64,000 nucleotides of DNA from an uncultured bacterium (GTDB lineage Bacteria > Bacteroidota > Bacteroidia > Chitinophagales > Chitinophagaceae), in contig CAIKEH010000018.1 of NCBI GenBank assembly GCA_903826405.1, positions 62,001 through 126,000 of the forward strand, written 5' to 3'. The translations under genes were made by a program, and so were the position numbers. This document shows, piece by piece, positions 26,353-35,912 of the stretch (position 1 is its first letter; each line of letters opens with the position of its first letter). The notes under the pieces were generated by a model that was not told the DNA's origin, made no database searches, and saw nothing but the letters and a program-made list of their open reading frames with translations.

Positions 26353-26796
26353 TTATTGTTTGCCGGTGTGTCCGAATCCGCCCTCGTTCCGGACCGTCGC
26401 ATTCAGCTCTTCCACCTTACTCCATTCCGCACGTTCCACTTTTTGAACAATCAGTTGTGCGATACGGTCACCGGGATGGACCTCCTGAACTTCACCGGAA
26501 AGATTCACGAGTATGACCTTGACCTCGCCACGATAGTCAGAATCTATGGTTCCCGGAGTATTCAGACAGGTCAGACCCTGTTTGATGGCAAGCCCGCTCC
26601 TGGGCCGGACCTGCACTTCAAATCCTTCAGGAATCTCCATGAACAGTCCAGTGGGGATCAACTTCCTTTCCATGGGCATCAAAACGACCGTACTGGAAAG
26701 ATCAGCACGAACATCCATTCCGGATGCACCGGAGGTGGCATATTCCGGAAGTGAGTTGGCAGATCTGTTGACGACGCGAATGATAACAGAAGGCAT
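26353..26796 (-). CDS. dut: dUTP diphosphatase
   Basis: Hydrolyses dUTP to dUMP and pyrophosphate, keeping uracil out of DNA and feeding dTMP synthesis; a homotrimer. About 147 residues from the ATG at 26796. All five family motifs are seen: ASGMDVRADL, RPRSGLAIKQG, NTPGTIDSDYRGEV, GDRIAQLI and the C-terminal RNEGGFGHTG arm. The longer in-frame start at 26865 adds unconserved residues, and a TAATTTTG box lies just before the chosen ATG. Confidence 0.95.
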   Translation of the reverse strand: MPSVIIRVVNRSANSLPEYATSGASGMDVRADLSSTVVLMPMERKLIPTGLFMEIPEGFEVQVRPRSGLAIKQGLTCLNTPGTIDSDYRGEVKVILVNLSGEVQEVHPGDRIAQLIVQKVERAEWSKVEELNATVRNEGGFGHTGKQ

Positions 26797-26801
26797 GAGC
26801 G

Positions 26802-26809
26802 CAAAATTA
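26802..26809 (-). promoter_or_regulatory. Candidate promoter -7 box abutting the dut start codon
   Basis: On the minus strand this reads TAATTTTG, an exact TAnnTTTG match, ending only 5 nt before the dut ATG. If used, the transcript would begin at or next to the start codon (leaderless). Confidence 0.35.
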
Positions 26810-26912
26810 ACGGGAATCGATGGAAGGCAGTACAGGCAATGTAAAATATTAACCTCTTCTTTCAAGCTTTCGAAAGTTCAATTTATTTGGTTCGACTTCC
26901 TTGTGGTATTGA

Positions 26913-27392
26913 TCATGACTTCTCCAACAATACTGTCGCATAAGCCATCAAACCTTCCTCTCTTCCTACGAAACCCATCTTCTCCGTTGTAGTAGCCTTG
27001 ATGGAAACATCTTCCAGGGATATGCCCAGGATGCCGCTGATGGCTTCCTGCATGGACTGTACATAGGGCTTGATCTTGGGGGTTTCCAGGCAGAGGGTGC
27101 TGTCGATATTCACCACCCGATATCCTTTGGCGACAACGAGGGCATGGGTCCTGCGTAAGAGGATCTTGCTGTCTATTCCTTTGAATTCATCACTGGTGTC
27201 CGGAAAATGAAGTCCGATATCCCCCAGAGCGAGTGCACCCAGTAGGGCATCACAGATGGCATGTAATAGCACGTCGGCATCACTGTGGCCCTTGGCGCCG
27301 GCATGATGTGGTATCCTTACGCCACCGATCCAGAATTCACGACCTTCTTCGAGCTGGTGAAAATCAACACCTGATCCTATTCGGTAAGACAT
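26913..27392 (-). CDS. ispF: 2-C-methyl-D-erythritol 2,4-cyclodiphosphate synthase
   Basis: The fifth step of the MEP isoprenoid pathway, releasing CMP and forming the cyclic diphosphate; a cytoplasmic trimer. 159 residues, the usual size. Signatures: GSGVDFHQLEEGREFWIGG at the start (Asp/His metal ligands), HSDADVLLHAICDALLGALA, the GDIGLHFPDT loop, and KATTTEKMGFVGREEG near the end. ATG at 27392 gives MSYRIGSGVDFH, as in homologues. It lies between porV and dut on the same strand. Confidence 0.95.
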   Translation of the reverse strand: MSYRIGSGVDFHQLEEGREFWIGGVRIPHHAGAKGHSDADVLLHAICDALLGALALGDIGLHFPDTSDEFKGIDSKILLRRTHALVVAKGYRVVNIDSTLCLETPKIKPYVQSMQEAISGILGISLEDVSIKATTTEKMGFVGREEGLMAYATVLLEKS

Positions 27393-27483
27393 GAATGATT
27401 GAATTGAGTGGGAAAGATAGGGAATTCGGTCTTCAATGGATGCTCTTGTAAATGGAAATACGATCGTCGCAATTCATGGATAT

Positions 27484-27510
27484 AAAAAAAACCGGCCATG
27501 TAGCCGGTTT
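27484..27510 (-). terminator. Intrinsic terminator after porV
   Basis: On the minus strand AAACCGGC-TACATG-GCCGGTTT forms a perfect 8-bp stem followed by a run of T. It lies about 20 bp past the porV stop. Confidence 0.85.
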
Positions 27511-27530
27511 GTAATTTGATGAAGAATTTT

Positions 27531-28709
27531 TCATTTGATGGTCTGTATTCCCCCTTCGCCGGTATCATCACCACCCAGATCGAAGATCAGGCTGAAGCGA
27601 AGCGTGTTGGAAAGTGGGTTTCTGTTCACACCACTTCCCGAAGGGATGAGATAGGAAAAGTTCAACCCGAATATGTTGTATTTGATCCCGGCGCCAAGAG
27701 TGAAATACTGGCGGTTGCCTTTCGTCTTGTCCTCATAAAAATAACCTGCACGAACAGCAAACTGGTTATTGTACCAGTATTCAGCGCCCAAGGAAAAATA
27801 AAACTCCTTCAATTCTTCCTTGAAGCCTCCGGGTGCATCAGCGAAAGATGTGAACCAACTCTCCACGACACCAGTGCTACGATACTTGGCTAGACCTGCG
27901 GAATCTCCAAGGGCGGGCGGAGTGGGAACCAGCAATTTGTGTATGTCGAGTCCGAAGGATAGCTTATTGACTTCCTGGAATGTCTTGTTATAGACTGCAC
28001 CCAGACTCAGGTTGGCTGGAATGAAATCCTTCTGCGTGGCGTCTGTGGTATAGCCGATCTTGGATCCGAGGTTGGTCAAGGCTACTCCGAAATTCCATCC
28101 GGAACTCTGATCTGGTGTCTTGGTATAAAATAGACCCACATCGCCTGCCACCGCACTACCAGCCTTATACGATACTCCGTTTATGGCCTGCCCACCGGCA
28201 AGATTGGAATTGATGTAGCGTAAGGCAACACCCAAAGATAGATTATCCGATAATTTACGGGAGTACCCTCCGTCGATAGCGAATTCCCTGGGTCGGAAAG
28301 AATTCAGGTCGTTCCCGAAATTGTCTGTGAACTGGATATTACCCAGACTGAAATAGCGCAACGAGCCGGAGATGGCTTGTGTCTCATCGAGTTTGTAATA
28401 GCCGGATAGCGTGGCCAGGTAAACATCGTTCAAACCCAGATCTTTCAACCAGGGTGTATACGTTAGCGCTACAGAACCTTTGCTTGTAGCGAATGGATAC
28501 TTGGCCAGATTATAAAATTGGGAATTGGCATCAGGAGAAGTTGCAACGCCCAGATCTCCCATTCCACCCGCGCGGGCATCCGGCGAGATCCTGAGGAAAG
28601 GAACGGCAGTGGTCACGACGTTTATGGGTTCGGTAGATTGGGCATTCGTCCCCACGGCAAAAAACAGACCAGCTGCTAGTGCAGTAAGTTTTCCAATGTT
28701 AGATTTCAT
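27531..28709 (-). CDS. porV: Type IX secretion system outer membrane protein PorV
   Basis: 392 residues, the usual PorV length, with a signal peptide (MKSNIGKLTALAAGLFFAVG, cleaved near TNAQ). The conserved opening AVPFLRISPDARAGGMGDLG and strands such as QFYNLAKYPFATSKGSVALT, GLGAEYWYN-like and FAVRAGYFYEDKTKGNRQYF identify PorV (LptO), a FadL-like barrel that shuttles folded cargo from the translocon to the PorU sortase. It is directly downstream of porU (98 bp gap) with its own terminator, the standard PorU-PorV pairing. Confidence 0.95.
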   Translation of the reverse strand: MKSNIGKLTALAAGLFFAVGTNAQSTEPINVVTTAVPFLRISPDARAGGMGDLGVATSPDANSQFYNLAKYPFATSKGSVALTYTPWLKDLGLNDVYLATLSGYYKLDETQAISGSLRYFSLGNIQFTDNFGNDLNSFRPREFAIDGGYSRKLSDNLSLGVALRYINSNLAGGQAINGVSYKAGSAVAGDVGLFYTKTPDQSSGWNFGVALTNLGSKIGYTTDATQKDFIPANLSLGAVYNKTFQEVNKLSFGLDIHKLLVPTPPALGDSAGLAKYRSTGVVESWFTSFADAPGGFKEELKEFYFSLGAEYWYNNQFAVRAGYFYEDKTKGNRQYFTLGAGIKYNIFGLNFSYLIPSGSGVNRNPLSNTLRFSLIFDLGGDDTGEGGIQTIK

Positions 28710-28807
28710 GAAAGGAATTTATGGCTTGTCCTAAAAAAAAGATCAGGTAGAATTTTATGCCATTTGGACGTTTTGGGGACCTAAAAATAATAAATAATTG
28801 ACAGTCA

Positions 28808-31800
28808 TTACAAAATATACATTTTGCCTACCTCTTCCACATGCTGTCCGTCTGCCGTAGCAACTCGAATCCGGTAGATATACACCCCACGTGCCAGTTT
28901 CGCTCCATAATCATCCCGACCATCCCACTCTGTCTCTTCTGAACGATTTCCGGGGGTAAATATTGTTTTTGCAATGGTTTTCACGAGTTTACCCGTCACG
29001 GTCATAACCTGTACTTGCACCCTCAGTTCCTCTCCGGGTCGATTATGCTCGAACCAGAATTTTGTGCTTGAAGTAAATGGATTAGGGTAGTTCAAAACAT
29101 GGCGTAATTCCAATTTTTCTTTTCGTAAAACTCTGAATTCCAATATATAATCGGCCGAATTGTTAAAAACATCCCATGCCTTCATGGTCAATGTATGAGG
29201 CCCCTCTTCCAATTTTGGCAGCTGAAATCTGACCTGTCCACGCTGGTAGCTATCGGTTTCAGATTCGTAGTAGTCGTTTAGTACCCAGGAATTTCGGCTA
29301 TCCCCATCCAAAACCGCCGTCATGCTGTGTCCTATACCCGTACCGACAGTATTGATTCCTGAAGAATCTGATAACCGCATAATCAGAATGGGAGATTCAT
29401 TGCTCAACCCTCCGTTAACGAACTTTTCATCATTTAGATAGGCTTTGATCTGTGGACCGGTCCGGTCGTCGATCACACCGTTACCCAGACCGCCGATGAC
29501 CACATTCGATGTATACCCGGAAGCATCCGAGGAAGAGCCTGCTGCATAATAGCTGAGACGGCCTTCACCAAACGCATAACTGATGTCTTTGGGAACGATG
29601 AAAGTGAAAGAGAATTTCCCATTGACCGCCTGGACTTTTCCATTGTAGATCGGTGAGTTCCGGACTTTAAAACTGGTGACCGGGCTTGAGGCGTCATTTC
29701 CCAGGGTGCTGACTACTTGTTCTTTATCAAATAAAGTGGGGTAGACAGTACCGTTGAATCCCTGCTGCCATATACCATTATGATCTGTGACCAATCCATT
29801 GATGGTATAGCGGTCGAGGGCCCTGATCGTATCCGGGACCACTCCAATAGGCCTGCCATTGATATGTGTGGTAAGCACCTTCAAATTGGGCAAAGCCAAA
29901 GTGAGCGCAGGGTCTCCAAGTAAAGTGAATTTCCGGTTGTTCGCAACATCCCCTGCTGTCTGGTAAGTAAAATTTTTAGCGCGCCTCAGGGATTCACCGA
30001 GAGTCAGGAAACCACCATTGGCTTGCCGTTCCAGGGCAATGCGCAGGTAGTTTGCATTTATGATCCGATTGCTGTAGGCGTAAACTGGTCTTGTAGTGGT
30101 CAACAATGCGATTCCACCTGTTCTCTCCCTAAGCAGGATATTGCTCCCCAAAGCATCAATGGAAGGATCGTCATAAGGGGCGAAATCACAAGTAGCTGTG
30201 ATGAAGAGTGGCAGTTTACCGGCATTATTCCACCCATCCACCATGTCCCGGTCAAGAATATCTTCTTCCGCAAGCCTTGTGCTCCCGCCGTGACCATTGT
30301 AATTCCAGATCAGGGTTCCACCATATATTCGACTGTTGATGGCCGAGTTTACCGCAGGATAACGGCTCCCACCCGCACTGCTTTCCTGTTTGAATGCATC
30401 GAGATAAGTCTTGCCGATGTTTAGCTGTGGGGCCATGGAAGCAGCGATTCCACTTATGTATTCTGCATCTTGGAGATGCAGGTTCGCGTCCTCGTCATCT
30501 GCAGTGAAACTGGCCTGGTTTCGCCAGGGTCCCATGGAAGCCGAAGCAGTATAGCTGTCCAACTTTGAGGCCACTGCTTTTGCTGCGGCTGCATCCTTGG
30601 CAGGAATGCGCCCGACACCTATATCCAGTAAACCTGCTGGACTAATGGCATTCACATCATCAGCATCATCCAATAAAGCGAAGAAATCATCCGATACATA
30701 GGTTGAAAGCGGGTCAAGGGATTCCGTGCTTTCGAAGGATGGCACCCCACTAATGCCCTGTCCTGCCTTATTTCGTGGATCAAAGGTTGCAGCTCCCAGA
30801 AGAAGAAGATACTCCGGGCGTCGGGAACTGTCCTTGCCTGCCCGGTCACGATACATTTTTACATAGTCCCGCAAGGCTACAGGATCGGCAATGCCGGAGG
30901 AGAATTCATGATATACCTGAGAGACATTAGTAACGGTGACATCCAAATTGTCCCTTTTCCGATGATGATCTGCAATCTGGTTGGCCGCGTCCAGCAAAGG
31001 AGTTGTCGTCAGGATGATGAATTGGGTCTGAATCGAGCCATGGAGATCCTGACTGGCCAATTTCCCTATGGACTTTGGCCTAAAGGCAGATGCTGGTTCG
31101 AAAGCAATGAATTCGTGAAGGGTGGATGCATCCTGAATGAAATGCAGTTCATTTCCCTGCAATGTGGTTGACATCTGGATCGGATGATAATTATCGCTGA
31201 TATCCCATACTTGCGTACTACTTGAAGTTCCTTTTATGGTGAATGATGCGGCATTACCTGGTGCCATGCTCATCCAATCTCGGAATGCAAGTTGACCTGA
31301 ACCACTCATGTCGAGCATTCGGCGGAAAAATACTTCGAACCAGTTCAGCCAACCCTGACCGTTAACGCTTCCCGGGGTGAAATTGTATTGAAGGACGATC
31401 GATGGCTTGTTCAGACTTACTGACCCGGCGAGAACCGAGGGTTGTGCTATAGGTTCATTTGAAATTCCGGAAACTGGAGCGACCACTTGTTGGAATAGGG
31501 GTTGATCGTTTAGGCGTAAGTCGAATCGGCTGACCTGCCCGATGCTTCGGGCGATCACTGAACTATTCACGGTCACCGGATAGGTAGGGTCAATGTTTGG
31601 TAAATCGATGGTGAAACTACGGGATGCCGGACGGCCCGGAATGGCACTGAATTCTTCGCCATACCATCCTTTGCCACTGTTGAGAAAATTAATAGTGTCC
31701 AACTCGTGAGCAAAGCGCTCGTCGAATGTGTTAACGGGATTCCCGGAAATGGGTATATTAATCTGCTGCTGGACCGAAAGACCGGTGCCCTGGATACTTA

Positions 31801-32230
31801 TATAATAATAGGAAACTTCGCTGTATAAGTTCTTTTGATGGCTGAACCGGCGATTTCCCATGTCCGAGGACCAGGTATCGGGACCATCCGCATAAAAAAG
31901 AAAATAGTCCTTGCCGTCGAACTGTCCGTCGCCTCCGTCCAGGACCTGGATGGCATTTTCCAGAAGGTCATCCGGTCTGGCAACTGAATTTGCTTCAGGG
32001 AGCATTTTACCTCCGTTCCCAAATAGTCTGAGGGAGGCTGAGGGGATGGGAAGTTGTATGCCGAGTGCAGTCAGAAAATTGGCGTCCACCCTATAAACGC
32101 CAGGGTCCTTGATGCTGATCTGATACCAGTTTCCGGAAGAGAGTACGGAATGGTCAGCGTAATGAGGCTGTGCCCGGAGGTGAAGAACCAGGTGGATCAC
32201 AAACAGGAATATCAGGGAAACTTTGGGCAT
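28808..32230 (-). CDS. porU: Type IX secretion system sortase PorU (C25 peptidase family)
   Basis: About 1140 residues. The start at 32230 gives a signal peptide (MPKVSLIFLFVIHLVLHLRA); the open frame reaches 32275, but a TAATTTTG box lies inside that extension. The central gingipain-type C25 domain has the catalytic His in NYNGHGGSTRLAEE and Cys in LFITATCDFAPYDD. The C-terminus (NYPNPFTSSTKFWFEHN, GRDDYGAKLARGVYIYRIRV) is the immunoglobulin-like C-terminal signal domain that PorU itself keeps. PorU removes C-terminal sorting domains from type IX cargo and attaches it to A-LPS on the cell surface. It is divergent from gldJ and upstream of porV. Confidence 0.95.
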   Translation of the reverse strand: MPKVSLIFLFVIHLVLHLRAQPHYADHSVLSSGNWYQISIKDPGVYRVDANFLTALGIQLPIPSASLRLFGNGGKMLPEANSVARPDDLLENAIQVLDGGDGQFDGKDYFLFYADGPDTWSSDMGNRRFSHQKNLYSEVSYYYISIQGTGLSVQQQINIPISGNPVNTFDERFAHELDTINFLNSGKGWYGEEFSAIPGRPASRSFTIDLPNIDPTYPVTVNSSVIARSIGQVSRFDLRLNDQPLFQQVVAPVSGISNEPIAQPSVLAGSVSLNKPSIVLQYNFTPGSVNGQGWLNWFEVFFRRMLDMSGSGQLAFRDWMSMAPGNAASFTIKGTSSSTQVWDISDNYHPIQMSTTLQGNELHFIQDASTLHEFIAFEPASAFRPKSIGKLASQDLHGSIQTQFIILTTTPLLDAANQIADHHRKRDNLDVTVTNVSQVYHEFSSGIADPVALRDYVKMYRDRAGKDSSRRPEYLLLLGAATFDPRNKAGQGISGVPSFESTESLDPLSTYVSDDFFALLDDADDVNAISPAGLLDIGVGRIPAKDAAAAKAVASKLDSYTASASMGPWRNQASFTADDEDANLHLQDAEYISGIAASMAPQLNIGKTYLDAFKQESSAGGSRYPAVNSAINSRIYGGTLIWNYNGHGGSTRLAEEDILDRDMVDGWNNAGKLPLFITATCDFAPYDDPSIDALGSNILLRERTGGIALLTTTRPVYAYSNRIINANYLRIALERQANGGFLTLGESLRRAKNFTYQTAGDVANNRKFTLLGDPALTLALPNLKVLTTHINGRPIGVVPDTIRALDRYTINGLVTDHNGIWQQGFNGTVYPTLFDKEQVVSTLGNDASSPVTSFKVRNSPIYNGKVQAVNGKFSFTFIVPKDISYAFGEGRLSYYAAGSSSDASGYTSNVVIGGLGNGVIDDRTGPQIKAYLNDEKFVNGGLSNESPILIMRLSDSSGINTVGTGIGHSMTAVLDGDSRNSWVLNDYYESETDSYQRGQVRFQLPKLEEGPHTLTMKAWDVFNNSADYILEFRVLRKEKLELRHVLNYPNPFTSSTKFWFEHNRPGEELRVQVQVMTVTGKLVKTIAKTIFTPGNRSEETEWDGRDDYGAKLARGVYIYRIRVATADGQHVEEVGKMYIL

Positions 32231-32247
32231 TGAATAGTCAATCCCTT

Positions 32248-32255
32248 CAAAATTA
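32248..32255 (-). promoter_or_regulatory. Candidate promoter -7 box for porU
   Basis: Minus strand TAATTTTG, an exact TAnnTTTG match, 17 bp before the ATG at 32230. It supports that start over the in-frame one at 32275. Confidence 0.4.
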
Positions 32256-32311
32256 GCATTTAATAAACGTTTCATACCCCTGGTCTGAAGCAGGGAATCC
32301 GTAAAATCCTA

Positions 32312-32319
32312 TAATTTTG
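32312..32319 (+). promoter_or_regulatory. Candidate promoter -7 box for gldJ
   Basis: TAATTTTG, an exact TAnnTTTG match, about 90 bp before the ATG at 32410. It makes the open-frame start at 32317 implausible. Confidence 0.4.
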
Positions 32320-32409
32320 CCATTCACGGCCTTGGAATGCCAAGATGAGCTGCATTCGGGTACAATATTTTGTAAAACAACTCGTTTTCATATAGCTAAA
32401 TCCAGCAAA

Positions 32410-33963
32410 ATGCAAAAGTCAAGCATGAAAAACCTGATTATCGTACTCGCCGGGGCCGTCCTGTTCTCCTCTTGTAAGAACGGCCTGTTCGGCAAAAAGA
32501 AGATGGAAAAATCCTCCACTACCGGATGGAACTACAATGACAAGAACATGGGCGGCTATAGCGTCTCCAAGGAGAAGGAGCAGAAGACCGGACCCGGCCT
32601 CGTTTTCGTCCAAGGTGGCACCTTTACCATGGGTGCAACCCAGGAAGATGTCATGAGTGATTGGAACAACATCCCCCGCAGGGTGACTGTCTCTTCATTC
32701 TATATCGACCGTAGCGAAGTGGCGAATGTCCATTATAGGGAATACCTGTATTGGCTGGAAAACGCCTTTGATGATGAACAATACTCAAAAGTTCTGGAGG
32801 CGGCAAAGCCGGACACACTGGTCTGGCGGAGTGAGTTGGCTGCCAACGAACCCCTCGTGGAATATTATTTCCGCCACCCATCCTACAATAATTATCCTGT
32901 GGTGGGTGTGAACTGGAAGCAGGCAAATGACTACTGTGTATGGAGGAGCAACCGGGTCAACGAACTGATATTGGTCGAGAAGGGCTATATCAACAAATCC
33001 CAGTTGAAGTCCATCCAAGGGCAGGCTGAAGAAAACTTCACCACCAAATCCTATTTGATGGGCCTTTATTCGCCGCAGCCAGGTAAGCCTAAGAAGAATC
33101 CACTATTGGATGCCAACGGCAAACCTCGCAACTACGTGAAATTCGAAGATGGATATCTGCTGCCCGACTATCGTTTACCGACGGAAGCTGAATGGGAATA
33201 TGCTGCACTTGGATTGGTCAATCAAAACCCCAAGCCCAAGAAGAAAGAAGGGCAGCGCGGCGAGGAACTGATCACCAACAGGCAGGTTTATTCATGGAGC
33301 CAGAACGTCAATGGTATTCGGGATACAAGACATGGCAGCTGGCAGGGTAAATTCTTGGCCAACTTCAAAAGGGGTAATGGCGATAACATGGGTGTGGCAG
33401 GTGGCTTGAACGACAATGCCTCCATACCTGGCCCGATCGATGCATTCTTCCCGAATGGTTTCGGTCTGTACAACATGTCTGGCAACGTGAACGAATGGGT
33501 TTCCGATATCTACCGCCCTCTCTCCAACTTGGATGTTGACGGTCTGAACCCTTACCGCGGTAACGTCTTCAAGAAATACTACAAAAATGCCAACGGTGAA
33601 TTTGAAAAAGATAGTCTGGGCAATGTGAAAATGGTCAATGTGACCGATGAGGAAAGCAAGAACCGTCGCAACTATCAGCGTGGCAATGTGGTAAACTACC
33701 TTGATGGTGACACCCTTTCACAGGTTGCATATAATTACGGTAAATCCACCCTTGTCAGCGATAAATCAAGAGTGTACAAAGGTGGCAGCTGGGACGATCG
33801 CGCTTATTGGCTGAGCCCCAGCACCCGCAGATTCCTGGAAGAAGATCAGGCAAGCTCCACGATAGGATTCCGTTGTGCCATGGACAGAGTGGGAAGTCAG
33901 GAAGGCAATGGCTTCAAGAACGGCAATCAGTTCAGCAAAACCAGACAGAATAGCCGCAAATGA
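32410..33963 (+). CDS. gldJ: Gliding motility lipoprotein GldJ
   Basis: About 517 residues. The ATG at 32410 or the one at 32425 (MKNLIIVLAGAVLFSSC) starts a lipoprotein signal with lipidated Cys in FSSC. The rest is a formylglycine-generating-enzyme-like (SUMF1) domain: FVQGGTFTMGATQED, FYIDRSEVANVHYREYL, RLPTEAEWEYAA, YNMSGNVNEWVSD, RVYKGGSWDDRAYW and GFRCAM at the end. GldJ and GldK share this fold; length and the position next to porU/porV and murF point to GldJ, required in Flavobacterium for gliding and stability of the type IX machinery. It lies in the outer membrane facing the periplasm. A strong hairpin follows the stop. Confidence 0.9.
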   Translation: MQKSSMKNLIIVLAGAVLFSSCKNGLFGKKKMEKSSTTGWNYNDKNMGGYSVSKEKEQKTGPGLVFVQGGTFTMGATQEDVMSDWNNIPRRVTVSSFYIDRSEVANVHYREYLYWLENAFDDEQYSKVLEAAKPDTLVWRSELAANEPLVEYYFRHPSYNNYPVVGVNWKQANDYCVWRSNRVNELILVEKGYINKSQLKSIQGQAEENFTTKSYLMGLYSPQPGKPKKNPLLDANGKPRNYVKFEDGYLLPDYRLPTEAEWEYAALGLVNQNPKPKKKEGQRGEELITNRQVYSWSQNVNGIRDTRHGSWQGKFLANFKRGNGDNMGVAGGLNDNASIPGPIDAFFPNGFGLYNMSGNVNEWVSDIYRPLSNLDVDGLNPYRGNVFKKYYKNANGEFEKDSLGNVKMVNVTDEESKNRRNYQRGNVVNYLDGDTLSQVAYNYGKSTLVSDKSRVYKGGSWDDRAYWLSPSTRRFLEEDQASSTIGFRCAMDRVGSQEGNGFKNGNQFSKTRQNSRK

Positions 33964-33992
33964 TCTGACCGAAGATCATCCATGAATAATAT

Positions 33993-34023
33993 GCTAAACC
34001 CCTGCCATTCGCAGGGGTTTAGC
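33993..34023 (+). terminator. Strong hairpin after gldJ
   Basis: A perfect 13-bp stem GCTAAACCCCTGC/GCAGGGGTTTAGC with loop CATTC, 30 bp after the gldJ stop. The T run after it is short (GTTTG), so it is terminator-like but not canonical. Confidence 0.7.
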
Positions 34024-34082
34024 GTTTGAATGGGGGCATGAAGAATTCACAAAAACGTGACCATTCATGCACGGCTCTTCGC

Positions 34083-34090
34083 TAAATTTG
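34083..34090 (+). promoter_or_regulatory. Candidate promoter -7 box abutting the murF start codon
   Basis: TAAATTTG, an exact TAnnTTTG match, ends 4 nt before the murF ATG. If functional, it predicts a leaderless murF message. Confidence 0.35.
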
Positions 34091-34094
34091 ACCT

Positions 34095-35387
34095 ATGAAA
34101 GACATCGAAAAACTCTATACAGCATACCTCGCCCATCCTCATGTACAAACAGATACTAGAAAGATCGCCGAAGGGGAGATCTTCTTTGCCCTCAAAGGGC
34201 CCAACTTCAACGGAAACAATTTCGTTAAGCAGGCACTGGATGCAGGCGCATCTTTGGTCGTGATCGATGAGGGAGAATCACTTAACGACCCTCGTATCTT
34301 CAAAACGGAAAACACACTACTTGCGCTGCAGGAACTTGCACTACATCACCGGAAACAACTTCATATACCGTTCATCGCGATAACAGGCAGCAATGGAAAA
34401 ACTACAACGAAAGAGCTCATACATGCCGTTCTCTCAGCACAATTCCGAACCAGCACCACAAAAGGCAATCTAAATAATCATATAGGGGTACCGCTTACCA
34501 TACTTGATATCAGAACAGATGCAGAAATCGCTGTCATCGAGATGGGCGCCAACCACCGGACGGAGATCGCCAGCTATTGCAGATATGCGCTACCCACCCA
34601 CGGCATCATTACTAACTGTGGTAAAGCCCATCTGGAAGGTTTTGGCGGAACGGAAGGCGTGCGTCAAGGCAAGGGTGAACTTTACGATCACCTTCGACCG
34701 ACTGGAGGCACTGCATTCGTGATGACCGATTACGATTATCTGAAAGAGATGAGCAAAGGGCTTCATCATGTTGTTTCCTATGGAACCAGGGATGCACAGG
34801 TCACTGGTATGGTCGCACAAAGTTCACCGTTCCTTGAAGTGCAGATGACGGGCGGTACTATGTTGAACAGGATCCCGACCTTGTTGGTCGGCGACTATAA
34901 CCTTCCCAATGTGCTGGTTGCTGTTGCTGTCGGTGAATATTTCGGGGTCCCATCCGAAAAGATACAAGAAGCCATCATCAATTACGTGCCCTCGAACAGC
35001 CGATCGCAATTGGTACATCGGGGAAGCAATCGTATCATCTTGGATGCTTACAATGCGAATCCTTCCAGCATGCGTGCAGCCATTGAGAATTTCGCCCGAC
35101 AGCACGATGAGTCCAAGATCATCGTCATAGGAGCCATGGCTGAATTGGGCTTGGAAAGTGTCCATGAACATCGGGAAATAGTTGAACTCATCAGGAAATA
35201 TAATTGGAAAGATGTGATCCTCGTCGGGGGGGATTTCAGTAAAGTGGATCACCCTTACCGGTATTTTTCGGACGCAACTTTGGCCAAGGACTGGATCAAA
35301 GAGCAAAACCTTTTAGAAGCAGTGATTTTGATAAAAGGATCAAGAAGCATGCGGATGGAAATGGTCATGGAAGCCTTTGATGAATGA
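34095..35387 (+). CDS. murF: UDP-N-acetylmuramoyl-tripeptide--D-alanyl-D-alanine ligase MurF
   Basis: Adds D-Ala-D-Ala to the UDP-MurNAc tripeptide, the last cytoplasmic step of the peptidoglycan precursor. 430 residues. The Mur-ligase P-loop AITGSNGKTTTKELIHAVL, the TKGNLNNHIGVPLTIL segment typical of MurF, EMGANHRTEI, and YNANPSSMRAAIENF are all present. The ATG at 34095 gives MKDIEKLYTAYLAHPHVQTD, the usual N-terminus. Its 3' end overlaps the longest DUF983 frame, but the chosen DUF983 start lies 52 bp beyond the stop. Next to gldJ, a common Bacteroidota neighbourhood. Confidence 0.95.
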   Translation: MKDIEKLYTAYLAHPHVQTDTRKIAEGEIFFALKGPNFNGNNFVKQALDAGASLVVIDEGESLNDPRIFKTENTLLALQELALHHRKQLHIPFIAITGSNGKTTTKELIHAVLSAQFRTSTTKGNLNNHIGVPLTILDIRTDAEIAVIEMGANHRTEIASYCRYALPTHGIITNCGKAHLEGFGGTEGVRQGKGELYDHLRPTGGTAFVMTDYDYLKEMSKGLHHVVSYGTRDAQVTGMVAQSSPFLEVQMTGGTMLNRIPTLLVGDYNLPNVLVAVAVGEYFGVPSEKIQEAIINYVPSNSRSQLVHRGSNRIILDAYNANPSSMRAAIENFARQHDESKIIVIGAMAELGLESVHEHREIVELIRKYNWKDVILVGGDFSKVDHPYRYFSDATLAKDWIKEQNLLEAVILIKGSRSMRMEMVMEAFDE

Positions 35388-35439
35388 CTTTTGCAGAGTC
35401 GAGCTCCCTCCTTTTCCCTTACTTTGCAAAAATTCCCGC

Positions 35440-35895
35440 ATGGATGCCGTCCCACCCAAACCTGGCTACCTGATCAGTGTCTTTGGCAACAGGTGCCCCC
35501 GGTGCCGAAGAGGCCATATCTATTCTTCCGGCAATCCCTATGACCTTTCCAATACCGTCAAGATGAAGCAGGAATGCCCTGTCTGTGGTCAGCCTACGGA
35601 AATAGAAGTTGGATTCTACTATGGTACAGGTTATGTGAGCTATGCCTTGTCCGTAGCCTTCACCATATTCAGTTTTCTGCTTTGGTGGCTGATCATCGGG
35701 TTTTCTCTAGATGACAAACGTTTTTTCTGGTGGATTGGAGTCAATTCTTTTCTCCTCATTGCTCTCCAACCGCCGCTTATGCGTATTTCCCGAACCCTAT
35801 GGCTTTCCTGGTTCGTCAAATACGATCCCAACTGGCCCACGAACAAGATTGAAACTCCAGAAAGACTGAACAAAGACCAGGGTAATAATTGGTGA
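35440..35895 (+). CDS. DUF983 domain-containing membrane protein
   Basis: About 151 residues from the ATG at 35440; the in-frame start at 35377 overlaps murF. The N-terminal zinc-ribbon-like part has two CxxC pairs (NRCPRCRRGHIY and ECPVCGQP), followed by two membrane segments (about 60-110). VGFYYGTGYVSYALSVAF is a family signature. Function unknown; members are often near heme-copper oxidase or envelope genes, here next to murF. It may be co-transcribed with murF. Confidence 0.88.
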   Translation: MDAVPPKPGYLISVFGNRCPRCRRGHIYSSGNPYDLSNTVKMKQECPVCGQPTEIEVGFYYGTGYVSYALSVAFTIFSFLLWWLIIGFSLDDKRFFWWIGVNSFLLIALQPPLMRISRTLWLSWFVKYDPNWPTNKIETPERLNKDQGNNW

Positions 35896-35912
35896 CACTA
35901 ATGCCCATCAGG

